From Methylophaga sp. OBS3 (lineage in GTDB: Bacteria > Pseudomonadota > Gammaproteobacteria > Nitrosococcales > Methylophagaceae): a DNA stretch of 64,000 nucleotides. The position numbers and the translations under genes were made by a program. Below, one piece after another: positions 44,593 through 55,395 of the stretch (position 1 is the first letter of the stretch; each line of letters begins with the position of its first letter). Below the pieces are notes generated by a model, which did not search any database, was not told where the DNA came from, and saw nothing but the letters and a program-made list of their open reading frames with translations. The stretch spans positions 186,001 to 250,000 of the forward strand of contig NZ_JAPDMU010000003.1 of NCBI RefSeq assembly GCF_026319325.1, in the 5' to 3' direction.

Positions 44593-44973
44593 ATGAGCGC
44601 GACCTACACCCTTAAAATCCTTGCTGATTTCGCTTCTGCCCACACCTTGCGTGATTATCCCGGTGATTGCCGACGCATGCATGGCCATAACTGGAAAGTA
44701 GAAGTAGAAGTCACTGCCCGCGACTTAAATAATCACGGCATGGGCATGGATTTTAAAACAATCAAAACAGCCACACGTGAGCTGGCAAAGACGCTGGATC
44801 ATCGTTATCTCAATGATATTCCACCGTTTGACGAAATCAATCCAACAGCTGAAAACATTGCGAAGTATTTCTATCAGCAACTCAGCCCTGTTTTGAATAA
44901 TGACATCGCCAAAGTTTCTGGTGTAACACTCTGGGAAACTGATCGCGCCTGCGTCAAATACAGCGAGGAATAA
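44593..44973 (+). CDS. queD: 6-carboxytetrahydropterin synthase QueD
   Basis: This 126-residue T-fold enzyme has the catalytic block [24 protein letters not shown], read in two parts, which includes the catalytic Cys and zinc His residues. The DHRYLN and [10 protein letters not shown] motifs and the closing WET-x-R also fit. It converts dihydroneopterin triphosphate to 6-carboxytetrahydropterin on the way to queuosine. FolE2, starting 7 bp downstream, would make its substrate from GTP. There is no ribosome site, and a possible promoter lies right before the ATG. Confidence 0.92.
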   Translation: MSATYTLKILADFASAHTLRDYPGDCRRMHGHNWKVEVEVTARDLNNHGMGMDFKTIKTATRELAKTLDHRYLNDIPPFDEINPTAENIAKYFYQQLSPVLNNDIAKVSGVTLWETDRACVKYSEE

Positions 44974-44980
44974 GCCACTA

Positions 44981-45787
44981 ATGACCGAACAAAACAAACC
45001 GGTAAATGCTGCCGAAATCGAAGACGTTCAAAACATCAAAGACAAACGTCACATTGCCATCGATAAAGTTGGTATTAAAGATATCCGTCATCCGGTGATT
45101 GTCAGTGACCGCACTACTGGCGAACAACATACTGTTGCCAACTTCAATATGTACGTGAATCTGCCGCACCAATTCAAAGGTACGCACATGTCACGTTTTG
45201 TTGAGATTTTGAATCAACACGAACGCGAAATCACCGTAAAATCATTTCACACCATGTTGGGTGAAATGACTGAACGTTTAGACGCTGAGTCTGGCTACAT
45301 CGAAATGAGCTTCCCATACTTTGTAAACAAAGAAGCGCCAATTTCTAAAGTTCGTAGCTTAATGGATTACCAAGTAAGTTTTATTGGTGAGATCAGCAAA
45401 GGTCAAACGAGCATCACGGTTAAAGTTATCGTCCCTGTGACAAGCTTGTGCCCATGTTCAAAAAATATTTCTGACTACGGTGCTCACAACCAACGCTCAC
45501 ACGTTACTTTAACAGTCAAAACCGATAGCTTTATCTGGATTGAAGATCTGATTGATTTGGTTGAAAAAGAAGCATCATGCCAAATCTACGGTCTGCTGAA
45601 ACGTCCAGACGAGAAGTATGTCACTGAGCACGCTTACGACAATCCAAAATTTGTTGAAGATATGGTGCGTGATGTTGCAGCGCAGTTAAACGCTGATGAT
45701 CGTATCAGTGCTTACACAGTTGAATCAGAAAACTTTGAGTCGATTCATAATCACTCAGCTTACGCTTTGATAACCAAAGGTTTCTAA
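44981..45787 (+). CDS. folE2: GTP cyclohydrolase I, type IB
   Basis: This 268-residue FolE2 makes dihydroneopterin triphosphate from GTP, feeding folate and queuosine pathways. Family hallmarks are [13 protein letters not shown] and [24 protein letters not shown] with the catalytic Cys, and [25 protein letters not shown] in the C-terminal half. FolE2 can use metals other than zinc and is often induced in zinc shortage. No Zur-like palindrome was noticed ahead of the operon. A strong terminator follows. Confidence 0.95.
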   Translation: MTEQNKPVNAAEIEDVQNIKDKRHIAIDKVGIKDIRHPVIVSDRTTGEQHTVANFNMYVNLPHQFKGTHMSRFVEILNQHEREITVKSFHTMLGEMTERLDAESGYIEMSFPYFVNKEAPISKVRSLMDYQVSFIGEISKGQTSITVKVIVPVTSLCPCSKNISDYGAHNQRSHVTLTVKTDSFIWIEDLIDLVEKEASCQIYGLLKRPDEKYVTEHAYDNPKFVEDMVRDVAAQLNADDRISAYTVESENFESIHNHSAYALITKGF

Positions 45788-45812
45788 ACCTCTTATCAAT
45801 CTGTTCATAAAG

Positions 45813-45838
45813 TGCCCGGCTTGTCCGGGCATTTTTTT
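45813..45838 (+). terminator. Intrinsic terminator after folE2
   Basis: TGCCCGG at 45813-45819 pairs with CCGGGCA at 45825-45831 around a 5-nt loop, followed by seven Ts (45832-45838). It overlaps the stop codon of the convergent retropepsin-like gene. Confidence 0.9.
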
Positions 45839-46487
45839 AGAATTTCTGAATCAGATCTAGCCGCTCACCAGTTCGTTGTATGTCCAGATCTTGTAAAAAG
45901 CTCATGCCAAGTAACGCATGCTCAGGCTCCGGCCCATCTAACACTACCGCGCGAACATTAGACCTGTTGATATCCCCAACTTGAACTTGATTTAAAGTCA
46001 CTTGATAACCGGTACCAGTTCCAGATGCGGTGCGAATACCAATCATCGGTGCGTTCAAATAATCAATACCTAAACGAGTAGCCGTTTCAGCATTCATGGC
46101 AACTGCCGAAGCACCGGTATCCACCAAAAAATTAACGCTATAACCATTCACATGTCCATTGGTGAAATACATCCCTCCAGTCGGCCACAAGCTAACCGTC
46201 GGTTGTGCTGCCGGTGGTGTAAATGTTCCACTTATCTGTGTGCCTAACGGTAAGGTTTGTTTTACCCCATCAACAGCAACAATCGCCATATTGCTATCAG
46301 CTTCAAGAAGTTTTACGCCTTCGGGGCTTTCCTGACCAACTTTGAGAATGTGCTGCTGCCCATTTATTTCAATTACCGCATGATCTCGGAACAAGCCAGT
46401 AACCTGTAAACTCAAACTTGGGTTGGCTAAGGCTACGGCTGACCAGATAAACGGTATAATCAGGTATTTGAAAAACTGAACTCGCAT
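45837..46487 (-). CDS. Retropepsin-like aspartic protease, exported (clan AA)
   Basis: This protein of about 216 residues starts at the ATG at 46487, which gives a clean signal peptide (FFKYLIIPFIWSAVALA); earlier in-frame TTG and ATG codons at 46505 and 46499 are less suited. Residues 20-85 form an SH3-like or PDZ-adjacent module seen in this TIGR02281-type family. The protease core has the single active-site motif NFLVDTGASAVAMN and a second block, HALLGMSFLQDLDI. It probably works as a dimer in the periplasm. The biological substrate is unknown. Confidence 0.82.
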   Translation of the reverse strand: MRVQFFKYLIIPFIWSAVALANPSLSLQVTGLFRDHAVIEINGQQHILKVGQESPEGVKLLEADSNMAIVAVDGVKQTLPLGTQISGTFTPPAAQPTVSLWPTGGMYFTNGHVNGYSVNFLVDTGASAVAMNAETATRLGIDYLNAPMIGIRTASGTGTGYQVTLNQVQVGDINRSNVRAVVLDGPEPEHALLGMSFLQDLDIQRTGERLDLIQKF

Positions 46488-46520
46488 GATGTGCAACATC
46501 CTCAACCGGAATTTCTATAA

Positions 46521-47630
46521 ATGTTAATGGCAAGTTATCCAACAGTCAGTGGTGTCATTCTCGCTGGTGGGCTTGCTCGTCGCATGGGCGGTGAAGATAA
46601 AGGTCTTGTTAATTTTCAAGGTCAACCGCTTATCAAACACGCCATTAACAGGCTATATCCTCAGGTTGATCACTTAATCATCAACGCTAACCGTAATATA
46701 GACCGCTATCAACAGTTTGGCTACACCGTGGTCAGTGACACCTTAGATAACTTTCAAGGTCCTCTGGCCGGTATGCTCAGTGGTATGCGTCATGCTAAAA
46801 CAGACTATATTTTGACAGCACCTTGTGACGGACCGTTACTGAGTAACAAACTCCGCCAGCGCATGATGGAAACTCTGCTAGTTACCGGTAAAACCATTGC
46901 CGTTGCAACTGATGGCGAACGTTTACAGCCGGTTTACAGTTTAATGCCTTGCCACCTTCAAGATGCGCTTAACGACTTCTTGTTAAGTGGCGAACGTAAA
47001 ATTGATAGCTTCTTTGCAAAATACCCTGTAGCCGAAGTTGACTTTAGTGATGAGCCAGACTGTTTTGTAAATTTAAATCATCCTGAAGATTTGGCTGCGT
47101 TATCAGTTGCTTGTCCTTTACCGATGCTCGGTATCACTGCATTTAGCGGCACAGGTAAAACCACTTTACTCACTCAGTTATTACCGATGCTGAGAAGTAA
47201 AGGGTTACGAATTGCGGTGATTAAACACGCTCATCATAGGTTCGATATTGATAAGCCCGGTAAGGATAGTTACGAAATTCGTGAAGCCGGTGCCAGCCAA
47301 GTTGTTGTTGCCTCTAAAAATTTACTTGCACTGATGCAAAAACCCTTAGCTGAACGTGACGAACCTCAGCTATACGAGTGCTTAGCGCGACTGGATTATG
47401 AGGCTTTAGATTTAGTCCTCGTTGAAGGTTTCAAACAAACAACCTTTCCCAAGCTTGAATTACACCGCCCGAGTATCGGTAAACCGCTATTGGCAAATGA
47501 CGATCCACAGATTATCGCCGTTGCCACAGATGCCTATATTGCACTTAATCGTGAACTGCCCGTGCTGAATTTAAACGATATCGGTAAAATAGCTGAATTT
47601 ATTGAAGAATTCTGCCAAAAGGCCAAATAA
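46521..47630 (+). CDS. mobAB: MobA-MobB fusion, molybdenum cofactor guanylylation
   Basis: This 369-residue protein joins two activities that are separate in E. coli. Residues 1-195 are MobA, a GTP:molybdopterin guanylyltransferase, with GVILAGGLARRMGGEDKGL and LTAPCDGPLL. Residues about 203-369 are MobB, a GTP-binding P-loop protein, with GITAFSGTGKTTLL. It makes the guanine-dinucleotide form of molybdenum cofactor used by DMSO-reductase-family enzymes such as formate dehydrogenase. The moeA ATG is 4 bp downstream. Confidence 0.9.
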   Translation: MLMASYPTVSGVILAGGLARRMGGEDKGLVNFQGQPLIKHAINRLYPQVDHLIINANRNIDRYQQFGYTVVSDTLDNFQGPLAGMLSGMRHAKTDYILTAPCDGPLLSNKLRQRMMETLLVTGKTIAVATDGERLQPVYSLMPCHLQDALNDFLLSGERKIDSFFAKYPVAEVDFSDEPDCFVNLNHPEDLAALSVACPLPMLGITAFSGTGKTTLLTQLLPMLRSKGLRIAVIKHAHHRFDIDKPGKDSYEIREAGASQVVVASKNLLALMQKPLAERDEPQLYECLARLDYEALDLVLVEGFKQTTFPKLELHRPSIGKPLLANDDPQIIAVATDAYIALNRELPVLNLNDIGKIAEFIEEFCQKAK

Positions 47631-47634
47631 TCCC

Positions 47635-48894
47635 ATGCGAGATTTTACCCCCGCTGATAGCTGCGCAATGCCAGAAAAGCCCTCTGTTTTAAGGGTAGAA
47701 GCAGCACGTCAAAAAATTCTCGAACAGTTGGACAGTGTGCAAAACATCCACATGCAACCACTTCGCGATGCATTGGACAGAGTGCTCGCCGAAGACGTTA
47801 TTTCGCCATTTAATGTGCCCCAACACCCCAACTCTGCAATGGACGGATATGCGCTGGCACATAAGGATTTAGCATCACACAACAATACCCTTACATGTGT
47901 GGGGACAGCTTTTGCAGGTAGTCCATTCACGGGTTCGCTCAGCGCTGGTCAATGTGTGCGAATTATGACCGGTGCAATGATGCCGTCTGATTGCGATACT
48001 GTAATCATGCAAGAGCAAGCCAGCGTTGATGACCAAGAGATCAATTTTGCTGGAGAACACCAACTAGGCCAAAACGTCCGGTTGGCAGGTGAAGATATTC
48101 AACAAGGCCAAGCAGTTTTAGCTGCCGGTCGACGTATTAATGCTGCTGATTTGGGCTTGCTGGCGTCATTAGGTATTGGAGAACTCAAAGTCCGTCGTAA
48201 ACTCCGTGTTGCATTTTTTTCAACAGGTGACGAACTCAAATCCATTGGCGAAACCTTAACGCCTGGCGATATCTACGATAGTAATCGCTATACCCTGTTT
48301 GGCATGTTGCAAAAGTTAGGTGTTGATATGCTGGATATGGGGGTTGTTAAAGACAGCCCCGATGCCTTACGACTCGCTTTAGAGTCTGCCGCTGCGAATG
48401 CCGATATTGTGATTACCTCAGGAGGTGTTTCTGTTGGTGATGCCGACTATATAAAACCACTTCTCGCTGAACTTGGTGAAGTTAACTTTTGGAAAATCGC
48501 CATGAAACCTGGCCGACCATTAACCTTTGGTCACATCCAAAACACACCTTTTTTTGGTCTGCCGGGTAACCCAGTCTCAGTTATGGTGACTTTTTACCAA
48601 TTTGTACTGCCAGCGTTATTAAAAATGGCCGGCAACAGTGCACACAAACCACTTATCTTACCGGCTGTAGCCGCCGCCCCTATTCGAAAACGTTCTGGAC
48701 GCTTTGAGTTTCAACGGGGTGTGATGGAAAGTCAGCCAGATGGCTCACTAACGGTTCGTATGACTGGTGAACAAGGCTCGGGCATTTTAAGCTCTATGAG
48801 CCACGCTAATTGTTTTATTTTGTTGGATGAGGACTGTGAAGGTATTCAAGCCGGCGAACATGTCTCAATCCAACCTTTTGCAGGTCTTATCTGA
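47635..48894 (+). CDS. moeA: Molybdopterin molybdenumtransferase MoeA
   Basis: This protein of about 419 residues inserts molybdate into molybdopterin-AMP. Domains are in MoeA order: N-terminal linker, [13 protein letters not shown] block, the MogA-like domain with [22 protein letters not shown] (in two parts) and [13 protein letters not shown], and a C-terminal beta domain from about 345. The ATG at 47635 is chosen; a TTG at 47602 would overlap mobAB. The stop overlaps the ttcA start (TGATG). Confidence 0.92.
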   Translation: MRDFTPADSCAMPEKPSVLRVEAARQKILEQLDSVQNIHMQPLRDALDRVLAEDVISPFNVPQHPNSAMDGYALAHKDLASHNNTLTCVGTAFAGSPFTGSLSAGQCVRIMTGAMMPSDCDTVIMQEQASVDDQEINFAGEHQLGQNVRLAGEDIQQGQAVLAAGRRINAADLGLLASLGIGELKVRRKLRVAFFSTGDELKSIGETLTPGDIYDSNRYTLFGMLQKLGVDMLDMGVVKDSPDALRLALESAAANADIVITSGGVSVGDADYIKPLLAELGEVNFWKIAMKPGRPLTFGHIQNTPFFGLPGNPVSVMVTFYQFVLPALLKMAGNSAHKPLILPAVAAAPIRKRSGRFEFQRGVMESQPDGSLTVRMTGEQGSGILSSMSHANCFILLDEDCEGIQAGEHVSIQPFAGLI

Positions 48895-49757
48895 TGTCAG
48901 AAGCACAAGCCAAACAACATTTTGAGTTTAATAAATTACGTAAACGTCTGCGTCGTCAGGTCGGTCAGGCGATTGCTGATTACGACATGATTCAAGATGG
49001 TGACAAAGTGATGGTCTGTCTATCTGGTGGTAAAGATAGTTACACCATGTTAGATATCCTGCTTAATTTACGTGATCACGCGCCGATTAACTTTGAGCTA
49101 ATTGCGGTCAACCTTGATCAAAAACAACCTGGTTTTCCAGAGCATGTTTTACCAGAGTATTTGTCTTCTATTGGCGTGCCTTATCACATCATCGAGAAAG
49201 ACACTTACAGCATCGTTAAAGAGGTTGTGCCTGAGGGTAAAACCACTTGCGGTATTTGCTCTCGTCTACGTCGGGGTAGCTTATATGGTTACGCCAGACA
49301 AAATGGTATTACCAAGATTGCCTTAGGCCATCATCGTGATGACATTATCGAAACGTTATTCCTGAATATGTTTTATGGCAGCAAAATTAAAGCCATGCCA
49401 CCAAAACTATTAAGCGACGACAAAACCAATATTGTCATTCGCCCATTGGCTTACGCCAAAGAAGCCGATATTGAGCGTTATGCTGAAGCCAGACAATTCC
49501 CAATCATTCCATGTAACTTGTGTGGCTCACAGCAGAATCTACAACGCCAAGTGATCAAAGACATGCTTCAAGCATGGGAAAAACAATCACCAGGCCGACT
49601 CGAGAATATCTTCCGTAGTTTACAAAATGTTGCGCCTTCTCAACTTGCTGACAATGAGTTGTTTGACTTTAAAAATCTTGAGCAACAACGTGTTATGCCA
49701 ACAGGTGAAGAAGACGAAGCCTATGACGATCAAATTTTCCCAGCTTTGGCACGCTAA
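48894..49757 (+). CDS. ttcA: tRNA 2-thiocytidine synthetase TtcA
   Basis: This 287-residue PP-loop enzyme adds sulfur to C32 of tRNA. The PP-loop is [16 protein letters not shown]. The iron-sulfur ligands lie in [12 protein letters not shown] and [10 protein letters not shown], matching the 4Fe-4S type. The ATG overlaps moeA's TGA, so it is probably the last gene of the mobAB-moeA-ttcA operon, an accident of location rather than a shared pathway. Confidence 0.94.
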   Translation: MSEAQAKQHFEFNKLRKRLRRQVGQAIADYDMIQDGDKVMVCLSGGKDSYTMLDILLNLRDHAPINFELIAVNLDQKQPGFPEHVLPEYLSSIGVPYHIIEKDTYSIVKEVVPEGKTTCGICSRLRRGSLYGYARQNGITKIALGHHRDDIIETLFLNMFYGSKIKAMPPKLLSDDKTNIVIRPLAYAKEADIERYAEARQFPIIPCNLCGSQQNLQRQVIKDMLQAWEKQSPGRLENIFRSLQNVAPSQLADNELFDFKNLEQQRVMPTGEEDEAYDDQIFPALAR

Positions 49758-50025
49758 TTGATAACAATCACGAAAACTTATTCACGTTTTTATGCATATG
49801 TTACAGCGACTTTACAGAAGTACGCGCTAAGTCATTGATCTATGAATTTTAACGATAACATATTGATTTTAAATAAAATTTAAAAATGATTAATTTTTAA
49901 CCAATTTGTAATCGTATGTTAAGAATTAACCACTTAGCGATTTTCACATACATTAACCACAGACTTATCCACAGAAAATGTGAGTAAGTCGCTAAGCTGT
50001 TGATTCGATCATTTAAACTACTGAA
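49758..50025. other. AT-rich convergent gap with DnaA-box-like repeats
   Basis: No gene is seen. Both flanking genes end here, so no promoter is needed, yet the gap is 268 bp. The left half, 49850-49912, is very AT-rich. Nine-base sites resembling the DnaA box (TTATCCACA) all point the same way: TTATTCACG 49778, TTAACCAAT 49897, TTAACCACT 49926, TTAACCACA 49953 and exact TTATCCACA 49965. The last two belong to a tandem 12-bp repeat (49953-49964, 49965-49976). Confidence 0.55.
49933..49996. repeat. Long imperfect inverted repeat enclosing the tandem DnaA-box-like repeats
   Basis: CTTAGCGA (49933-49940) pairs with TCGCTAAG (49989-49996), and inside it TCACAT (49944-49949) pairs with ATGTGA (49978-49983). 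The 28-nt loop is filled by the two 12-bp repeats. It could be a protein-binding site, a replication-related element or simply a terminator, though no T-run follows. Confidence 0.5.
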
Positions 50026-50412
50026 TTACATGCTTTGAGGCGTGAAATCTTCAGAAAACTCCAAGGCATTACCATCAGGGTCACGGCAGAAAAAAGCGGC
50101 ACGTCCAGACTTACTTCGTGAATATGGCATACCCACTTTGTCAAAGTTTGCAGCGAGCTTTTCTAAGTCTTCCACAACCAAAGCGACATGACGATCACGT
50201 CCACCATGTTCTGGACGACCTTCGGCACTATCAGGGTTTGGTAACACCATTAAGTGGATTTGTTGGCCTGCACCTAAATCTAACCAAGCGCCATCAAAAG
50301 GAAACTGGGGACGACTCATATTCTGTTTGATTTGTAAGACATTGCAGTAAAAGTCGAGAGACTTTTCCAAATCTGCAACCAAAAAGGTCGCATGCGCAAT
50401 TGATTTAATCAT
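50026..50412 (-). CDS. VOC (glyoxalase/dioxygenase-fold) protein
   Basis: This 128-residue single-domain VOC protein has the typical two beta-alpha-beta-beta-beta modules. It opens HATFLVADLEKSLDFYCNVL with a metal-type His, and ends with FCRDPDGNALEF, where the Glu is the usual last metal ligand. Another His is in RDRHVALVVEDL. The layout suggests a metal-binding enzyme such as a lactoylglutathione-lyase-like or dioxygenase member; the substrate is unknown. Confidence 0.85.
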   Translation of the reverse strand: MIKSIAHATFLVADLEKSLDFYCNVLQIKQNMSRPQFPFDGAWLDLGAGQQIHLMVLPNPDSAEGRPEHGGRDRHVALVVEDLEKLAANFDKVGMPYSRSKSGRAAFFCRDPDGNALEFSEDFTPQSM

Positions 50413-50462
50413 TTCGCGATTCCTCGTTGTAACGATTTAACTATGAATAATTGATGATGTGT

Positions 50463-51347
50463 TTAGTTACGTCGCTTTTCAATACGAGCCACACCGTAGG
50501 CAGCAGCAATGATTAACATACCTCCGAGCCAATCAACAGCTCGCATGGTTTCTTCTGTTAATAACCATGCAGATATTGCAGCAACGACTAATTCAAACAA
50601 CATGATGACAGCCGCGTGATAGACCGGCAAACGTGCCAAACCATATAGCACGGAAACGGTCATGGCGACGATGGCGATACCACCAAAGATAATGGTCACA
50701 AGCCCCACACTTAGGCTTATATCTGGCAATGGACTGTGGCGTAAGAACATGACGATAAGTGCCACTGCCACAACGCCCCAATAGACCACGGTCGTTTTGA
50801 TATGCATTGGTACATCAGCAAGTTTACGACTCAACACATTATTTATGGCAAACAATATTCCTGCAGCCAATGCCAACCAATCAGCAGGACCATGTGGCCA
50901 AGGCAATCCCATTTCAGGATGCCAAAGCATGATTAAAGTGCCCGTCATAGCGAGAAGTAATAACAAAAATGCCGCTGGAGACAATGTTTCACCCAGCCAC
51001 CAGCGTCCTAATAAGACGCTCCATAAAGGCGCTAAATAAAACAACAACATCACGCGTAGGACTTCGCCTTCAATTAAGGCGACTAAAAAAGCTAAGTTCG
51101 TTGCGCCTGCAGCAAGCGCCAATCCAACTAGCGATATCGGTAATTGTCGCCATGGCCACGGCGCGCTTAAAGCAAGCGGTAAATGCATCACCGCTGCGGC
51201 AAGGTAGATGAATAATGTTGTCCAAACGACCGGCAAGCCCACAGCCTCTAATAACCGCATGGGATACCAAATAAGGCCCCACATTGTGGCTGCAAACAAT
51301 AAACAAATAATGGAAAGGCGTTGTTGTTGAATAGTTGTCAGACTCAT
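50463..51347 (-). CDS. EamA/DMT-family transporter
   Basis: This protein of about 294 residues has ten transmembrane helices in two EamA repeats, starting with IICLLFAATMWGLIWYPMRLLE and DWLALAAGILFAINNVLSRKL (each read in parts). It starts at the ATG at 51347; the long open frame upstream is on the region of the divergent dapC. The family exports metabolites or amino acids, and the substrate cannot be predicted. The VOC gene lies 50 bp downstream in the same direction. Confidence 0.82.
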   Translation of the reverse strand: MSLTTIQQQRLSIICLLFAATMWGLIWYPMRLLEAVGLPVVWTTLFIYLAAAVMHLPLALSAPWPWRQLPISLVGLALAAGATNLAFLVALIEGEVLRVMLLFYLAPLWSVLLGRWWLGETLSPAAFLLLLLAMTGTLIMLWHPEMGLPWPHGPADWLALAAGILFAINNVLSRKLADVPMHIKTTVVYWGVVAVALIVMFLRHSPLPDISLSVGLVTIIFGGIAIVAMTVSVLYGLARLPVYHAAVIMLFELVVAAISAWLLTEETMRAVDWLGGMLIIAAAYGVARIEKRRN

Positions 51348-51382
51348 AACGATGCTTATAACACGGGTCGGTCGCAAAACGT

Positions 51383-51388
51383 TATAAT
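51383..51388 (+). promoter_or_regulatory. Putative -10 (TATAAT) for dapC
   Basis: A perfect TATAAT lies 31 bp ahead of the dapC ATG (51420) in the 72-bp divergent gap to the EamA gene. No clear -35 is visible. A T-run follows at 51395. Confidence 0.4.
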
Positions 51389-51419
51389 GTAGCGTTTTTT
51401 TGATCCGGCAACTGCATAT

Positions 51420-52616
51420 ATGAACCCAGAACTGGCCAAATTGCACCCATACCCTTTTGAGAAACTGGCCGAATTGCAACAGGGCTGTCAGCCGCCATCG
51501 CATTTGCCACATATCGCTTTGTCTATTGGTGAGCCTAAACACCCTACCCCAGGATTTATCACTGAGGCGGTGATTAGCCATCTGCATGGTTTGTCGATTT
51601 ACCCAACAACCGCGGGTTCACCAGAACTACGTCAAACGATTGCAAATTGGTTAGACCAACGCTTTCAACTTGATGGTCATATCAATCCACAAACACAAGT
51701 GTTACCTGTTAACGGCACACGCGAAGCTTTATTTGCTTTTGCGCAAGCTGTCGTTGATCGTGAGACTGATCCATTAATCGTTATGCCGAATCCGTTCTAT
51801 CAAATTTATGAAGGCGCAGCGATTTTGGCAGGTGCACGCATGCATATGCTGAACTGCACTGAAGAAACCGGCTTTGTACCAGATTTTGATAATGTACCTG
51901 GGCATATCTGGTCTCAATGCCAACTTCTGTACATTTGCAGTCCAGGCAACCCTTCAGGCGCAGTAATTGACGCTGAAGCAATGACTCGCCTCATCCAGTT
52001 AGCACATGAGTACGATTTCATCATTGCTGCGGATGAGTGTTATTCAGAAATTTATTTCGATGAAATTCTGCCACCGGTTGGTTTATTACAAGCCGCAGTG
52101 GCCGCTGGCTACACCGACTTAAGTCGTTGTGTGGTTTTTCATAGTTTATCCAAGCGCTCGAATGCTCCGGGATTACGGAGTGGCTTTGTCGCCGGTGATG
52201 CCAAAGTCATCAAAGATTTCCTGCGTTACCGCACTTATCATGGCTGTGCTATGCCGCCAGCAACCCAATCAGCCTCAATTGCTGCTTGGAATGATGAGGC
52301 ACATGTTGCGCACAATCGCACGTTGTATCGTGAAAAATTTCAGGCTGTCCTTGAAATTCTGCAACCTGTGATGAATGTCAGCCAACCTGAAGCAAGTTTT
52401 TATCTCTGGGCAGAAACACCAATCCCAGATACCGAGTTTGCGAGAGAGTTATTTCACCAATTTAATGTCACAGTCTTGCCTGGTCGTTTTCTGGCAAGGG
52501 ATACGCGGCATGGTAATCCGGGCATTAACCGGATCCGCATGGCCCTTGTGGCATCACAGGAAGAATGTGTGGAAGCCGCACATCGTATCCACCAATTTAT
52601 CGAATCCTTATCTTAA
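51420..52616 (+). CDS. dapC: Succinyldiaminopimelate aminotransferase DapC
   Basis: This 398-residue class I/II PLP aminotransferase has the DapC-type N-terminus MNPELAKLHPYPFEKLAEL, YICSPGNPSGAVID, DECYSEIYF and the PLP lysine in FHSLSKRSNAPGLRSG. It transaminates N-succinyl-2-amino-6-oxopimelate in lysine and peptidoglycan precursor synthesis. dapD starts 15 bp downstream and dapE follows, so the succinylase branch is encoded together here. Confidence 0.92.
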   Translation: MNPELAKLHPYPFEKLAELQQGCQPPSHLPHIALSIGEPKHPTPGFITEAVISHLHGLSIYPTTAGSPELRQTIANWLDQRFQLDGHINPQTQVLPVNGTREALFAFAQAVVDRETDPLIVMPNPFYQIYEGAAILAGARMHMLNCTEETGFVPDFDNVPGHIWSQCQLLYICSPGNPSGAVIDAEAMTRLIQLAHEYDFIIAADECYSEIYFDEILPPVGLLQAAVAAGYTDLSRCVVFHSLSKRSNAPGLRSGFVAGDAKVIKDFLRYRTYHGCAMPPATQSASIAAWNDEAHVAHNRTLYREKFQAVLEILQPVMNVSQPEASFYLWAETPIPDTEFARELFHQFNVTVLPGRFLARDTRHGNPGINRIRMALVASQEECVEAAHRIHQFIESLS

Positions 52617-52631
52617 CCGGAGCTTTTTTCC

Positions 52632-53453
52632 ATGAGCGAAATTCAATCAATTATCGAAGATGCTTTTGAGCGTCGTGCTGACATTAACCCAAAAAATGCT
52701 GATGCTAGCGTTCGTAATGCTGTTAATGAAGCATTAGCAATGCTAGACAACGGTACTGCCCGCGTTGCCGAAAAACAAAATGGCGATTGGGTTGTTAACC
52801 AATGGCTGAAAAAAGCGGTTTTGCTGTCATTCCGTTTAAATGACAACCGTCCGATGGCGGGTGGCGAAACACAATACTTCGATAAAGTTGACCCAAAATT
52901 TGCCAGCTTTAGTGAAGATGACTTCAATAAAGCCGGTGTCCGTGTAGTCCCACCAGCAGCAGCACGCCGTGGCTCATATATCGCACCAGGTGTGGTACTG
53001 ATGCCTTCTTACGTCAATATCGGTGCTTACGTTGATTCAGGCACCATGGTGGATACTTGGGCTACGGTCGGTAGCTGCGCACAAATCGGTAAAAACGTTC
53101 ACTTATCTGGTGGTGTTGGTATCGGTGGTGTTTTAGAACCATTACAAGCTGGCCCTACCATTATCGAAGATAACTGCTTTATCGGTGCTCGTTCAGAAGT
53201 TGTTGAAGGTGTTATCGTTGAAGAAGGTTCAGTGATTTCAATGGGTGTCTACATTGGTCAAAGCACCAAGATTTTCAACCGTATGACTGGTGAAATCACT
53301 TACGGCCGTATTCCTGCTGGCTCTGTGGTTGTCTCTGGTAACTTACCATCTAAAGACGGTAGCTACAGCTTGTACTGCGCCGTTATCGTTAAGCAAGTTG
53401 ACGAAAAAACCCGCGGTAAAGTCGGCATTAACGAATTGTTACGAGATATCTAA
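52632..53453 (+). CDS. dapD: Tetrahydrodipicolinate N-succinyltransferase
   Basis: This 273-residue left-handed beta-helix acyltransferase uses succinyl-CoA to succinylate tetrahydrodipicolinate. It has the helical N-terminal domain, then hexapeptide repeats such as [20 protein letters not shown] and [20 protein letters not shown], and the typical tail [18 protein letters not shown]. The length matches the E. coli enzyme (274). It is followed by a long stem-loop. Confidence 0.95.
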   Translation: MSEIQSIIEDAFERRADINPKNADASVRNAVNEALAMLDNGTARVAEKQNGDWVVNQWLKKAVLLSFRLNDNRPMAGGETQYFDKVDPKFASFSEDDFNKAGVRVVPPAAARRGSYIAPGVVLMPSYVNIGAYVDSGTMVDTWATVGSCAQIGKNVHLSGGVGIGGVLEPLQAGPTIIEDNCFIGARSEVVEGVIVEEGSVISMGVYIGQSTKIFNRMTGEITYGRIPAGSVVVSGNLPSKDGSYSLYCAVIVKQVDEKTRGKVGINELLRDI

Positions 53454-53471
53454 TTCGTAAATTAAAGTTGT

Positions 53472-53501
53472 GTCTCAGACATTAGCCTTAATGTCTGAGA
53501 C
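53472..53501. terminator. Perfect 13-bp stem-loop after dapD
   Basis: GTCTCAGACATTA at 53472-53484 pairs fully with TAATGTCTGAGAC at 53489-53501 around a GCCT tetraloop. The downstream sequence is only moderately T-rich (TCGCTTTCT). It may end or thin the dapCD transcript, or protect its 3' end. Confidence 0.6.
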
Positions 53502-53543
53502 TCGCTTTCTGCTTACCAGCTTGATTTAAAACGTTGTAACACT

Positions 53544-55017
<1,474 letters not shown>

Positions 55018-55019
55018 TC

Positions 55020-55310
55020 ATGCAAATACGCCGTCATCATTTTAAATGGCTATACCTGCTGGCAGCCCTTGTGCTGTCATTGCAGACGTTTGCTATTTGG
55101 CATGATACGACGCATCCATTCCACAAAGCCGAAGCACAGTGTGAGCGGCTGGAAGCCATTTCGCATACACCTGTTGTTAATGCGACACCTACCCTAATTG
55201 TAGCCACGACTTATGTCGTACTACATTTTGTTTCAGGGGTCGAACAACACTACACGGCAAAAAGCCGTTATTTACCGCAGCTTATCCGCGGCCCACCTGT
55301 TTTCTCATAA
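55020..55310 (+). CDS. Small membrane-anchored protein, DUF2946-like
   Basis: This 96-residue protein begins two bases after dapE. It has a single N-terminal membrane or signal segment (WLYLLAALVLSLQTFAIW) and a second weak hydrophobic patch (LIVATTYVVLHFVSG). The mature part carries several His residues (WHDTTHPFHKAEAQC) and ends LIRGPPVFS. An R-G-P-P end is typical of small DUF2946-like proteins that sit next to TonB receptors. The assignment is tentative, and a role with the following receptor gene is inferred from position and the His content. Confidence 0.55.
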   Translation: MQIRRHHFKWLYLLAALVLSLQTFAIWHDTTHPFHKAEAQCERLEAISHTPVVNATPTLIVATTYVVLHFVSGVEQHYTAKSRYLPQLIRGPPVFS

Positions 55311-55342
55311 CACCACACAATCCAAAACTAAATTTTTAACTG

Positions 55343-55370
55343 GATCGTGCAGTTTCGGCTGCCTGCGATC
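55343..55370 (+). promoter_or_regulatory. Hairpin in the leader of the TonB receptor gene
   Basis: GATCG (55343-55347) pairs with CGATC (55366-55370) and GCAG (55349-55352) with CTGC (55359-55362), with small bulges and a 6-nt loop. It ends 25 bp before the ATG, just ahead of the AAGGA ribosome site. No T-run follows, so a leader regulatory hairpin is possible. Confidence 0.35.
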
Positions 55371-55395
55371 TATTGGTGTTATAAGGACACAATAA

